Shown: in pieces, positions 53,270 to 62,530 of the stretch
Layout of the letters: each line of letters begins with the position of its first letter
Position numbering within the stretch: the stretch's first letter is position 1
Origin: Rhodobacteraceae bacterium SB2
GTDB taxonomy: Bacteria; Pseudomonadota; Alphaproteobacteria; Rhodobacterales; Rhodobacteraceae
NCBI GenBank assembly: GCA_001642945.1
Contig: LGRT01000018.1
Location: 62,001 to 126,000, forward strand
Reading direction: 5' to 3'
DNA: 64,000 bases
Made by a program: the position numbers and the translations under genes
The notes under the pieces: model-generated
What the model saw: the letters and a program-made list of their open reading frames with translations, nothing else
Database searches by the model: none
What the model was told of the DNA's origin: nothing

Positions 53270-54598
53270 TCAGCGATAGGCCCTTAACTTACCATCTCTG
53301 CACAAGATATACAGGATACCATCGGCAACAATCGGATTGGCCGTCGCGCCCGATCCAAGGCGGATGGCGCTGCGCTCGGCGCCGGTTTCGGGATCAAATT
53401 GGCGTAACAACCCATCTCCCGAGGCAAGCAGCAACCGCCCACCGGCCAAAACCGGCCCGTGATGCGTCACCACATCTTTGCTTTTTCTTTGCGCCAGTGA
53501 CACAAAGCCAGGTAAATCAACCGACCAAACTTTTGAGCCATCGGTTGCATCCAACCGCATCAATTGACCTAAGTCATTCACAAAGAACAGCGAGCCTCCA
53601 GCGGGCCAAAGTGGCGATCTAGCGCCAAAAGGCGCTGTCCACAGGCGCGCACCACTATCAAGGCGCATCGCGGCAATCCGCCCCGAAGTGTTCGCTGCAA
53701 AAACTGTCGAACCACTGATCACCGGGCTTGTCGCGATATCATCAATCGTAGCCACCGCGCGGCCACTGCGCCCACCGGCCAAGGTCGCGTTCCAAAGGGT
53801 CAGGCCTCCGCCCCGAAAGGCAGCTTGTAAATCCCCCGCACCAAAGCCAAATACTACCAATTTTTCCGATATCGCAGGCCCCGTTGACCCGCTCATATTA
53901 TTAACATCGTTCAGATGGTCCAATTGCCAGCGAATTCGCCCGGTTGCAGCTTCGATCGCCCAAGCCACCGAATCTTGGCTGACCAAATAGACAACGCCGT
54001 CAAAATAACTGGGCCGCCCATTGCCCGAGCCTTTGAGCTCTTGCTTCCACAGCGCGCTGCCGCTCTTGGGATCAAGCGCATGCAGCACCCCATACCCAGT
54101 GGACACAAAAACAACACCATCGCCATAAGCAATTCCGCCACCATCAGCATCGCCCGCGCGCTCAGAGGTCGGCGTCAAATCACGCGACCAAAGCCGGCGT
54201 CCGGCGGCGGATGTTGCGGTCAACACAGAGAGGCTGTCCAAGGTAAAAACGATGCCTTCGGCCACAATCGGATCTGCTGTGATCCGGTTTCGAGCCCGAT
54301 CGCCGGTTCCAACACTAAGCGCCCAAAGCGGCTTTGGTGCCGCGGATAAGGCCGCATGAACAACCTGCGTAGATGGGCTTGCGTGGCCTTGCGGCCAAGC
54401 CACATTGTTTTTTTGCGTTGGCACCGCGAAGGCTTTGGGGGCCGCTAGGGCGCCGGCACCATCAGTTGCCGATGGCTCTGAGGTTAATATCGGCTCTCGC
54501 TTGCCCGGCAAGATGACCTCGCGGTCACTGCAGCCCGCCAACACAATGCTGCACAGAAGCGCTGACATTATACCGAACCTATGGCGGATTACCTGCAT
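53270..54598 (-). CDS. PQQ-like beta-propeller lipoprotein, BamB-like
   Basis: Outer-membrane assembly lipoprotein candidate of 442 residues. The signal ends in a lipobox, SIVLAGC with Cys23, so it should be lipidated. The rest is a beta-propeller of PQQ/WD-like blades (e.g. GGIAYGDGVVFVSTGYGVLHALDPKSG; LFFVNDLGQLMRLDATDGSKVW), as in BamB of the BAM complex. Start at ATG 54598, or GTG 54601. Its position between a YfgM-like gene and der matches the bamB locus of gammaproteobacteria, supporting the assignment. Confidence 0.82.
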   Translation of the reverse strand: MQVIRHRFGIMSALLCSIVLAGCSDREVILPGKREPILTSEPSATDGAGALAAPKAFAVPTQKNNVAWPQGHASPSTQVVHAALSAAPKPLWALSVGTGDRARNRITADPIVAEGIVFTLDSLSVLTATSAAGRRLWSRDLTPTSERAGDADGGGIAYGDGVVFVSTGYGVLHALDPKSGSALWKQELKGSGNGRPSYFDGVVYLVSQDSVAWAIEAATGRIRWQLDHLNDVNNMSGSTGPAISEKLVVFGFGAGDLQAAFRGGGLTLWNATLAGGRSGRAVATIDDIATSPVISGSTVFAANTSGRIAAMRLDSGARLWTAPFGARSPLWPAGGSLFFVNDLGQLMRLDATDGSKVWSVDLPGFVSLAQRKSKDVVTHHGPVLAGGRLLLASGDGLLRQFDPETGAERSAIRLGSGATANPIVADGILYILCRDGKLRAYR

Positions 54599-54616
54599 CA
54601 CTGCTCGGCCACGAGT

Positions 54617-55279
54617 TTAACCGTCCAGTGCGTTAGGGTCTTGCCCCAACGCAACCATCAGTTGGCCTAACCGTTGCCGTAAATTCTGCGTCATCTCCGC
54701 ATCCTGCAACAAATCGCTTAGCCGCTTTACGGCTGCAGTCTCGTCATTCTCTTGAAGATCCAACAACGCCAATTGCTCTTGCGCAAGCAGCCGCAAAGGA
54801 TTGCCCGCAGCTGACAATTGCTCAAAACCAGAACGGCGCGCTGATGCATCCAGTCCACTTCCTTCCAAAAGCAGCTGCTTGAACAGAGCCAAATCGCTAT
54901 AGTCGCCCGAGATGCTTTCTTGGCCTATGAGTGCGGCCAAGACATCCGAGGCCGCGGCAGGATCTTGCATCATCACCAGCTCGCTCGCCCGAAACAGGCC
55001 CACAAGCGCTGAAACCGCGCTGCCTTCGGTTGCAATCTCGCCCAACGCGGCGCTCCGGCTTTCGCCCGTATCCGATTCCAGAGCCTGCAAAATCGCATCG
55101 CCCCGCTGCTGCGCAAGCGCCAGATCCGACGCGCGTCGATATTCGTTGAAAGCGGCCCCGCCGACAATAGCCAGAACCGCCACAATAGCAATCCAGCCAT
55201 ACCGGCGCAGCGCCGCATAGAGCCGGTCGCGACGGACCTCTTCGTTCACTTCATCGATAAAACTGTCGGTTTCACTCAC
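54617..55279 (-). CDS. YfgM-like tetratricopeptide membrane protein
   Basis: A 220-residue protein with an N-terminal cytoplasmic segment, one helix (YGWIAIVAVLAIVGGAAFNEY, about residues 27-47) and a periplasmic TPR-like domain of predicted helices. The layout matches YfgM/DUF2133, which associates with PpiD and the Sec translocon as a chaperone. It heads the group yfgM-bamB-der, which is the conserved order in other proteobacteria. The next gene to the right, an RND adaptor, is divergent. Confidence 0.8.
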   Translation of the reverse strand: MSETDSFIDEVNEEVRRDRLYAALRRYGWIAIVAVLAIVGGAAFNEYRRASDLALAQQRGDAILQALESDTGESRSAALGEIATEGSAVSALVGLFRASELVMMQDPAAASDVLAALIGQESISGDYSDLALFKQLLLEGSGLDASARRSGFEQLSAAGNPLRLLAQEQLALLDLQENDETAAVKRLSDLLQDAEMTQNLRQRLGQLMVALGQDPNALDG

Positions 55280-55476
55280 AATATGCCTCTTTTTTCTTCA
55301 CCGCCTCGTCTTACCTTGTCTTCTGGCAACTGCCAAGAGCGAAAGACGGGCGCAAACCTTGCAACATGTATAACAAAGGCCTATTTGCAATCAGAAGGTC
55401 TAAATACCCTGTTGCACAGGATATAAACCATGCATTGGCCCTTTTGAGTGTTCTGTATAAGTAGGAGTTTTTGAGT

Positions 55477-56814
55477 ATGCGCGTGATATCATTATTATCC
55501 GCTATTATTGTAGCAGGGGCGCTATATCTGCTGGTTTTTGAGCGTGACGCGGTCATTAAAGTCTCAAAAGGGGCCCCAATTGAAACCTTGCTCGATGCAG
55601 CCCTTCCCACCGATCAGGCAGAGGTCAACTCCGCCGAGGTGACGCCGGGCGATGAGCTGACAAACATCGCTGAAACCCAACAGCCAGCCACCGCACAAGC
55701 GCAGCAAAAGGCGCAAGAGGGTGAAGAAGCCGAGCAGGATCTGACAATCAAAGTGATTGCAATCAAATCCCAAGCCGTTGAATTAGACAGCGCGGTGATT
55801 TTACGCGGGCAAACCGAGGCGGCGCGGCAAGTCGAACTGCGCGCAGAAACCACGGGTCAAATAATTTCGGAGCCGTTACGCAAGGGCAGCCAAATAACCA
55901 AAGGCGATATTCTATGTCAACTGGCCCCCGGCACCCGCAACGCGCAGCTCACAGATGCAAAGGCACGGCTGGCCGAGGCGCGCGGCAAGGTTGCGGGCAA
56001 TCAGGCGAACCTCACCGAAGCACAAGCCAAGCAGCAAGAAGCCGAAATCAACCTTAATGCGGCCGAAAAGCTATCAAAAGGCGGCTTTGCCTCGGAGACC
56101 CGTGTTGCGGCAGCAGAAGCCAGTATGCGCACAGCCGAAGCGCGCATCGCGGCAGCCAAGGCGGCGTTCAGCACCACCCGTTCTTTGATTGAAAGCGCCG
56201 AAGCTGGCGTGGCGGTCGCCGAGCAAGAGATTGATAAATTAACCTTAAAGGCCCCCTTTGAAGGCCTTCTTGAAACCGATAGTGCCGAGCTGGGCAGTCT
56301 GATGCAGCCCGGTGCCTTATGCGCCACGATCATCCAATTGGATCCTATCAAACTGGTCGGATATGTCCCCGAAACCGATATCGCCCGCGTTGCGCTGGGG
56401 GCCAAAGCGCGCAGCAAGCTGATTTCGGGTCAAGAGGTGGTAGGCGAAGTGAGCTTCGTATCGCGCTCGGCCGATACGCTCACCCGAACGTTTCGAATTG
56501 ATATTGATGTTCCCAACCCAAACTTGTCCATAAGCGATGGCCAAACAGCGGAAATTATGGTGGCCTCAGAGGGGACAATGGCGCATTTACTGCCCCAATC
56601 TGCCTTGACGCTGAACGATGACGGGCGCCTAGGCGTACGCCTCATCGACGAAAAAAACCGGGCTGATTTCGCCCCCGTCACGTTGTTGCGCGATACCGCT
56701 GAAGGGGCTTGGTTGAAAGGCTTGCCAAATCAAGCAACGGTTATTCTGGTGGGCCAGGAATACGTGAATAGCGGCGTTCTTGTCGCGCCAAGCTATCGTG
56801 AGGCTCTTCAATGA
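55477..56814 (+). CDS. RND efflux periplasmic adaptor (membrane fusion protein)
   Basis: HlyD/AcrA-type adaptor of 445 residues linking an RND pump to an outer-membrane channel. The start ATG 55477 follows TAGGAG. An N-terminal hydrophobic segment anchors it; a low-complexity acidic linker follows. The lipoyl/barrel motifs are VELRAETTGQIISEPLRKGS and KLTLKAPFEGLLETDSAELG, flanking a helical hairpin of about 130 residues rich in Ala/Glu. It overlaps the pump gene by 4 bp (ATGA). No outer-membrane factor gene adjoins, so it likely shares a chromosomal TolC. Confidence 0.85.
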   Translation: MRVISLLSAIIVAGALYLLVFERDAVIKVSKGAPIETLLDAALPTDQAEVNSAEVTPGDELTNIAETQQPATAQAQQKAQEGEEAEQDLTIKVIAIKSQAVELDSAVILRGQTEAARQVELRAETTGQIISEPLRKGSQITKGDILCQLAPGTRNAQLTDAKARLAEARGKVAGNQANLTEAQAKQQEAEINLNAAEKLSKGGFASETRVAAAEASMRTAEARIAAAKAAFSTTRSLIESAEAGVAVAEQEIDKLTLKAPFEGLLETDSAELGSLMQPGALCATIIQLDPIKLVGYVPETDIARVALGAKARSKLISGQEVVGEVSFVSRSADTLTRTFRIDIDVPNPNLSISDGQTAEIMVASEGTMAHLLPQSALTLNDDGRLGVRLIDEKNRADFAPVTLLRDTAEGAWLKGLPNQATVILVGQEYVNSGVLVAPSYREALQ

Positions 56815-59800
56815 CCGGCCTCGTTGACTGGGCCGCTGAACGCGCCCGCATGATCCTTGCGATGATTGCGTTATCGCTGACGGCGGGCATTTTTGCCTAT
56901 ACCACATTGCCAAAAGAGGGCGAGCCCGACATCGAAATCCCCGTGCTGTTCGTTTCGGTGGTTTTTCCGGGCATTTCCGCCGCCGATAGTGAAGCGCTTT
57001 TGGTGCGGCCAATAGAAACCGAATTGGCGGACCTGGACGGGTTAAAAAGAATGACCGCAACCGCCGCGGAAAACTATGCCGGTGTGGCAATCGAATTCGA
57101 ATTTGGCTGGGATAAAGCAAAAACCATGGCCGATGCCCGCGATGCGATGAATGCGGCGGAAGCTTTGTTTCCCGAAGGCGCCGAAAAATATTCGATCAAT
57201 GAAATAAATTTTTCTGAATTTCCGATCATTATCGTGAATCTTACCGGCAATGTGCCAGAGCGCACGATGACGCGCATCGCCGAAGATCTACAGGAAGAGA
57301 TCGAAGGTATGGATGCGGTTCTAGAGGCGGTGATCGCCGGAAATCGCAAGGAAATGATGGAAGTTGTGATCGATCCGTTGCGGTTAGAGGCCTATAATGT
57401 CACCGCGGGAGAGCTTATTTCGGTGGTCCGTAACAACAACCAATTGATCGCTGCGGGTGAAGTTGATACCGCGCAAGGTTCGTTTTCGGTCAAGATCCCC
57501 TCAAGCTTTGACGAGCCGCGCGATATTTACAATTTGCCCGTCAAAACCAATGGTGACCGCGTCATCACGCTGGGCGATTTGGCGGATATTCGTCTGACCT
57601 TTGAAGACCGCGTGGGAACCGCGCGCTATAACGGCGAAACAACCGTGGCGTTGCAAGTGGTGAAACGCAAAGGCTTTAATTTAATCAAAACTGCCGCGGC
57701 GATCCGCGCCCTGATTGAAGAAGCAGAGACTACCTGGCCCCCAGAGCTGCGCGCGGCGGTGGATATTGGTAGCTCAAACGATCAATCGCGCGTGGTGGCC
57801 AGCATGGTGTCGCAGCTTGAAGGCTCGGTGCTCACGGCCATCGCTTTGGTGATGATCGTGGTGCTGGCATCTTTGGGAACGCGGGCCGCGCTTTTGGTGG
57901 GCTTTGCAATACCCACATCGTTTCTACTCTGCTTCGTTCTGCTCGCGGTTATGGGCATTACGATCTCAAACATTGTGATGTTCGGCCTTATTTTGGCGGT
58001 GGGCATGCTGGTGGATGGGGCAATCGTCGTGGTGGAATATGCCGATAAGCGCATCACCGAAGGCGAAGGGCCAATGCGCGCCTATGTAGAGGCCGCCAAA
58101 CGCATGTTCTGGCCGGTGGTCAGTTCAACCGCTACAACCTTATGCGCCTTTTTGCCAATGCTGTTTTGGCCGGGCGTTCCTGGACAATTCATGGGCATGT
58201 TACCCGTCACTTTGATCTTTGTTCTTTCAGCATCTTTGATCGTTGCCTTGGTCTATTTGCCGGTGGTCGGGGGGGTGTCAGGGCGCATGGGTCGCGGCTT
58301 TGATGGCGCGGCGGCGGTGCTGCGCGCGCGCCTGCCTTGGATCCTGCGCGCGGCTTTGGTGCCTGTGTGCATTTACGCGATGTTCCTTGGCGCGATGCAA
58401 ACCGTCAATCCAGATTATCTTTTTGGGCTAGACGCGGCCAGTATGGGCGCCCTGGCAGCCTTGCCCGGAGCGCTTATGTTCCTTTTGGCGGCATTTGCCG
58501 CCTCGGTCGCCATGGGCGCCGCCAAAATTCACCGCGCAGCAAAAAAGGTACGCTCAGGCTATCGACGTACCAATTTTGGATTTTTGGTTAAGCTGATGGT
58601 CGCGAACCCGATAATGCCGCTGGTGATGATCTTCGGCGTGTTTTTCTTTGCCTTTTCGGTCTTTGAGTATTTTGGCGAAAACAATCGAGGGGTGGAATTT
58701 TTCGTCGAATCCGAACCCGAGCAAGCGATTGTTTATGTGAAGGCCCGCGGCAACCTGTCTTTGCCCGAAAAAGACCGGATTCTCAAAGAAGCTGAAGCAA
58801 TCGTTCTGGCCCATCCGGGGGTTGAATCAGTTTTTGCCTTCGCCGGGGCGGGTGGGTTAAATCAAAACACCTCGGGCGCTGAAAAGCCCAAAGACACGAT
58901 TGCGCAAATTCAGCTTGAAACCATCCCATGGGAAAACCGCCGGGATCGCCCCGAGCTTGACGGCAATCTGATCATGAAAGAGCTGATAGCAGCGCTTGAA
59001 GAGCTGCCGGGCATCCAAATAGAAGTGCTCGGGATCGAGCGCGGACCGGCCAGCAATAAACCGGTGCATTTGCGGCTTACGGGGGATAATTGGCCCGAAT
59101 TGCTGCGCGTCACGCAAGAAATGCGAAACGTATTTGACCAAACCGAAGGGCTGACTTTGGTGGAAGACACGCGGCCCCTGCCCGGCATTGATTGGAAAAT
59201 TGACGTCGATGTTGAAAAAGCAGGGCGCTATGGCGCCGATGTGGCCACGGTTGGGGCCATGGTGCAATTGGTCACCCGCGGAATTTTGCTAGATACGATG
59301 CGTGTGGAAACCAGCGATGAAGAAATTGAGATCCGCGTGCGCCTTCCCGAAAAAGACCGCGTGCTCAGCACGCTTGACGGTTTAAAATTGCGCACCCGCG
59401 AGGGATTGGTGCCCCTGTCGAATTTCATCACCCGCCAGCCGGTTCAAAAACTGGCCGAAATCAATCGCATTGATCAAAAAAGGTATTTTGACATCAAAGC
59501 CGGCGTACTGCCCGGATTGTCGCGCAGTGAAACGGACGCCGCTGGGGTTGAAAAAGACATTTTGATCAATGCCAATGAACGGATTGCTTTTCTTACCCGC
59601 TATTTAGAGGCCAACCCGCTTCCACCAGGTGTCAGTTGGGAATGGACCGGGGATCAAGAGGATGAAGCCGAAAGCCAAGCGTTTTTATCGAAAGCTTTCA
59701 TCGCGGCTTTGGCCTTGATGTTCATTATTCTACTGGCGCAGTTCAATAGCTTTTTCAATTCGTTCATCGTGTTGCTGGCCGTGGTATTATCAACGGTTGG

Positions 59801-60410
59801 CGTTCTGATTGGGATGCTGGTGATGCAGCAGGCCTTTTCGATCATCATGACCGGTACGGGAATCGTTGCCCTGGCGGGCATCGTTGTGAATAACAACATT
59901 GTTTTGATCGACACCTACCAAGAACTCTCTCGTTATATGCCGCGCATCGAAGCCATTATCAGAACCGCCGAACAGCGCATCAGACCTGTTTTGCTCACCA
60001 CCATCACGACCATGGCCGGATTGGCGCCAATGATGTTTGGGCTGAGCCTTGATTTTATCAATGGCGGCTATTCTATCGACAGCCCGACCGCGCTTTGGTG
60101 GAAACAACTGGCCACGGCGGTGGTATTCGGGCTGGGTATCGCGACGGTTCTCACCTTGCTGCTTACCCCCTCTTTGTTGGCCGCGCGCTATTGGGTGGTT
60201 ACCTATATCGTTTGGATCGCGCGGGCGCTGGCCGTGCTCGGCGTGTCACGGCAAGCCGATATTGCGCGCGACTGGGCGCTTAATCGCATGGCAAAACGCC
60301 TCAAACAACCAGAAATTATCTGGGATGACCTCATCGATACGCCCGTCGCCCAAAGGCTTAAAAAAAACGCGACCGGCAAATCAGCTGATGGATTGCAAGC
60401 CGCCGAGTAA
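56811..60410 (+). CDS. RND efflux permease, long form
   Basis: Inner-membrane proton-driven pump of 1199 residues, longer than the usual 1020-1060. N-terminal motif GEPDIEIPVLFVSVVFPGIS and the helix-4 motif GMLVDGAIVVVEYADKR are RND-typical; the second half has MTGTGIVALAGIVVNNNIVLIDTY and RPVLLTTITTMAGLAPMM. Between helix 6 and the second periplasmic domain there is an extra segment of about 90 residues (from about residue 490) with two hydrophobic stretches, giving perhaps 14 membrane spans. An additional C-terminal tail of about 70 residues follows helix 12. The substrate is unknown. Confidence 0.85.
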   Translation: MTGLVDWAAERARMILAMIALSLTAGIFAYTTLPKEGEPDIEIPVLFVSVVFPGISAADSEALLVRPIETELADLDGLKRMTATAAENYAGVAIEFEFGWDKAKTMADARDAMNAAEALFPEGAEKYSINEINFSEFPIIIVNLTGNVPERTMTRIAEDLQEEIEGMDAVLEAVIAGNRKEMMEVVIDPLRLEAYNVTAGELISVVRNNNQLIAAGEVDTAQGSFSVKIPSSFDEPRDIYNLPVKTNGDRVITLGDLADIRLTFEDRVGTARYNGETTVALQVVKRKGFNLIKTAAAIRALIEEAETTWPPELRAAVDIGSSNDQSRVVASMVSQLEGSVLTAIALVMIVVLASLGTRAALLVGFAIPTSFLLCFVLLAVMGITISNIVMFGLILAVGMLVDGAIVVVEYADKRITEGEGPMRAYVEAAKRMFWPVVSSTATTLCAFLPMLFWPGVPGQFMGMLPVTLIFVLSASLIVALVYLPVVGGVSGRMGRGFDGAAAVLRARLPWILRAALVPVCIYAMFLGAMQTVNPDYLFGLDAASMGALAALPGALMFLLAAFAASVAMGAAKIHRAAKKVRSGYRRTNFGFLVKLMVANPIMPLVMIFGVFFFAFSVFEYFGENNRGVEFFVESEPEQAIVYVKARGNLSLPEKDRILKEAEAIVLAHPGVESVFAFAGAGGLNQNTSGAEKPKDTIAQIQLETIPWENRRDRPELDGNLIMKELIAALEELPGIQIEVLGIERGPASNKPVHLRLTGDNWPELLRVTQEMRNVFDQTEGLTLVEDTRPLPGIDWKIDVDVEKAGRYGADVATVGAMVQLVTRGILLDTMRVETSDEEIEIRVRLPEKDRVLSTLDGLKLRTREGLVPLSNFITRQPVQKLAEINRIDQKRYFDIKAGVLPGLSRSETDAAGVEKDILINANERIAFLTRYLEANPLPPGVSWEWTGDQEDEAESQAFLSKAFIAALALMFIILLAQFNSFFNSFIVLLAVVLSTVGVLIGMLVMQQAFSIIMTGTGIVALAGIVVNNNIVLIDTYQELSRYMPRIEAIIRTAEQRIRPVLLTTITTMAGLAPMMFGLSLDFINGGYSIDSPTALWWKQLATAVVFGLGIATVLTLLLTPSLLAARYWVVTYIVWIARALAVLGVSRQADIARDWALNRMAKRLKQPEIIWDDLIDTPVAQRLKKNATGKSADGLQAAE

Positions 60411-60603
60411 GGCGCGCTGCACCTGAGAAAGGTGCCTTTAGCGTTGCAAACGCCGCTGCTTGGGCAACCAAGCGCGCGTGATCAAGCGGGAACGCTATAT
60501 GCAGCTAAGTGAGGTATTTTTCGCGCCAAGCCGGTGCGCCGAAATGCCATTCCGTCAGCTTACCCAGCAAAACCGACGCGTGCCTCCGCTCACCCAAGCA
60601 GCC

Positions 60604-62436
60604 TCACGCTTGGGCGCGTTGATCGCTGTCTTGCTCAGCGCTTTGCAACATCCATAAATCATAATAGCGGCCGGCTTTGGCAAGCAATGCCTCATGCCTG
60701 CCGGTTTCAACAACCACCCCATTCTCGAGCACAACAATCATATCGGCTTCGGCGACGGTTGACAGACGATGCGCAATCACAATCACCGTGCGTCCAAGGC
60801 CCGCTTGCGCCAAAGCGCCTTGAATTTCATGCTCAGTCTCGCTGTCTAACGCGCTTGTGGCTTCATCCAACAATAAAATAGGAGGGTTTTTCAAAAGCGT
60901 ACGCGCGATCCCTACCCGTTGCTTTTCACCGCCCGACAGCTTCAGCCCGCGCTCTCCTACAACGGTATCATACCCCTCGGGCAAAGATTGGATAAACGCG
61001 TGAATCTGGGCATCGCGAGCGGCCTGCTCTACATCCGCGCGGCTGGCCCCATCGCGCCCATAGGCGATGTTGTATAGAATTGTATCATTGAACAGCACCG
61101 TGTCTTGCGGCACCACTCCGATCGCATTTTGCAAACTGCTTTGCGTCACATCGCGCACATCTTGATTGTCGATGCTGAGCGCCCCCCCCGTGACATCGTA
61201 AAACCGAAATAAAAGTCGTCCAATGGTTGATTTTCCCGATCCGGATGAGCCCACAATTGCAACGGTCTGACCGGCTGGAATATCGAGCGACACATCGCGC
61301 AAAATTTGCCGACCCGCTTCATATGAAAATGCGATATTGCGCAGCGAAATGCTGCCCCCGGTGACCTTCAGATCAGGTGCTCCCGGCTTCGTGGTGATTT
61401 CTTTTGGCTGCTCTAAAAGATCAAACATCTGCCCCATATCGACCAAGGCCTGACGTATTTCCCGATACACTGTGCCCAAGAAATTCAACGGCATGGTGAT
61501 TTGGATCATCACCGCGTTGACCATCACAAAATCACCCACGGTGAGCGCACCAGCGCGCACTTGTAAGCCCGCCATCACCATCACAATCGTCAATCCAGCC
61601 GTGATCAGAAGCGCTTGGCCAAAATTCAACGCCGCCAGCGAATAACTGGTTTTCAACGCAGCGGCTTCATAGCCGGCCATCGCCGCATCATAGCGTTTTG
61701 CCTCGCGCGCTTCGGCGCCAAAATATTTAACAGTTTCAAAATTCAACAGGCTGTCGATGGCTTTTTGCGCCGCATCTGTATCCTGTTCGTTCATTTCTCG
61801 GCGCAATTTCACCCTGTATTCGGTGACTTTAAAGGTAAACCAAACATAGACCGCAATCGTGCCGAACAGCACCAAAACATACCATAAATCCAGTTTCCAC
61901 AGCAAAAAGACCGAAAGTAAAACCAGCTCTAACGCCAAGGGACCGATTGAAAACACCAAATAGCGCAGCAGAAACTCAACGCCCTTGACACCCCGTTCGA
62001 TAATCCGGCTAAGGCCACCCGTGCGCCGCGTGATATGATAGCGCATCGACAGATTGTGAATATGCTGAAATGTTTCCAGCGCCAATGAGCGCAGCGCGCG
62101 CTGCGCAACCGGGGCAAATACCACATCGCGCAATTGCTGAAAGCCATTGCTAAGCACCCGCGCCAGTCCATAAGCAACAATCAATCCAATCGCACCAATC
62201 ACGAATAAGGACGCGTCGGGCGACACCAGACTATCAACCGTATATCCATATAAAAAAGGCGTTCCAGCCGAAATGAGCTTTGCCAGCACCAGCAACAGCA
62301 TCGATACGATTAAGCGGGTTTTAACCGCTGAATTATCCCGCGGCCACAGATAGGGGCCGACGCGCCGGATGGTGCGCAGAGCCGAGCGCTTTTCTTCCTG
62401 ATTAAGCTCTCGGTCAGATTTTATGCTGGGTGACAT
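60604..62436 (-). CDS. Atm1/HMT1-type ABC exporter
   Basis: Fused permease-ATPase of 610 residues in the Atm1 subfamily, whose mitochondrial and bacterial members export glutathione-linked or heavy-metal conjugates. Six helices precede the ATPase domain with Walker A GSSGSGKST, signature KLSGGEKQRVGIARTL, Walker B ILLLDEATSALD and IVIAHRLSTVAEAD. The permease motifs LSMRYHITRRTGGLSRIIERG and DSLLNFETVKYFGAEARE are the Atm1 hallmarks. Alphaproteobacterial Atm1 homologues sit close to the mitochondrial ones. A half-transporter acting as a homodimer is expected. Confidence 0.88.
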   Translation of the reverse strand: MSPSIKSDRELNQEEKRSALRTIRRVGPYLWPRDNSAVKTRLIVSMLLLVLAKLISAGTPFLYGYTVDSLVSPDASLFVIGAIGLIVAYGLARVLSNGFQQLRDVVFAPVAQRALRSLALETFQHIHNLSMRYHITRRTGGLSRIIERGVKGVEFLLRYLVFSIGPLALELVLLSVFLLWKLDLWYVLVLFGTIAVYVWFTFKVTEYRVKLRREMNEQDTDAAQKAIDSLLNFETVKYFGAEAREAKRYDAAMAGYEAAALKTSYSLAALNFGQALLITAGLTIVMVMAGLQVRAGALTVGDFVMVNAVMIQITMPLNFLGTVYREIRQALVDMGQMFDLLEQPKEITTKPGAPDLKVTGGSISLRNIAFSYEAGRQILRDVSLDIPAGQTVAIVGSSGSGKSTIGRLLFRFYDVTGGALSIDNQDVRDVTQSSLQNAIGVVPQDTVLFNDTILYNIAYGRDGASRADVEQAARDAQIHAFIQSLPEGYDTVVGERGLKLSGGEKQRVGIARTLLKNPPILLLDEATSALDSETEHEIQGALAQAGLGRTVIVIAHRLSTVAEADMIVVLENGVVVETGRHEALLAKAGRYYDLWMLQSAEQDSDQRAQA

Positions 62437-62530
62437 GGAACATATCCTTTAACACGGTTTTGGTGAACCGTTTCTCAACACGTGGTACAGCTCTCACCAG
62501 AAGAGGCCTGCCAGACCTATTCGAAACGCC

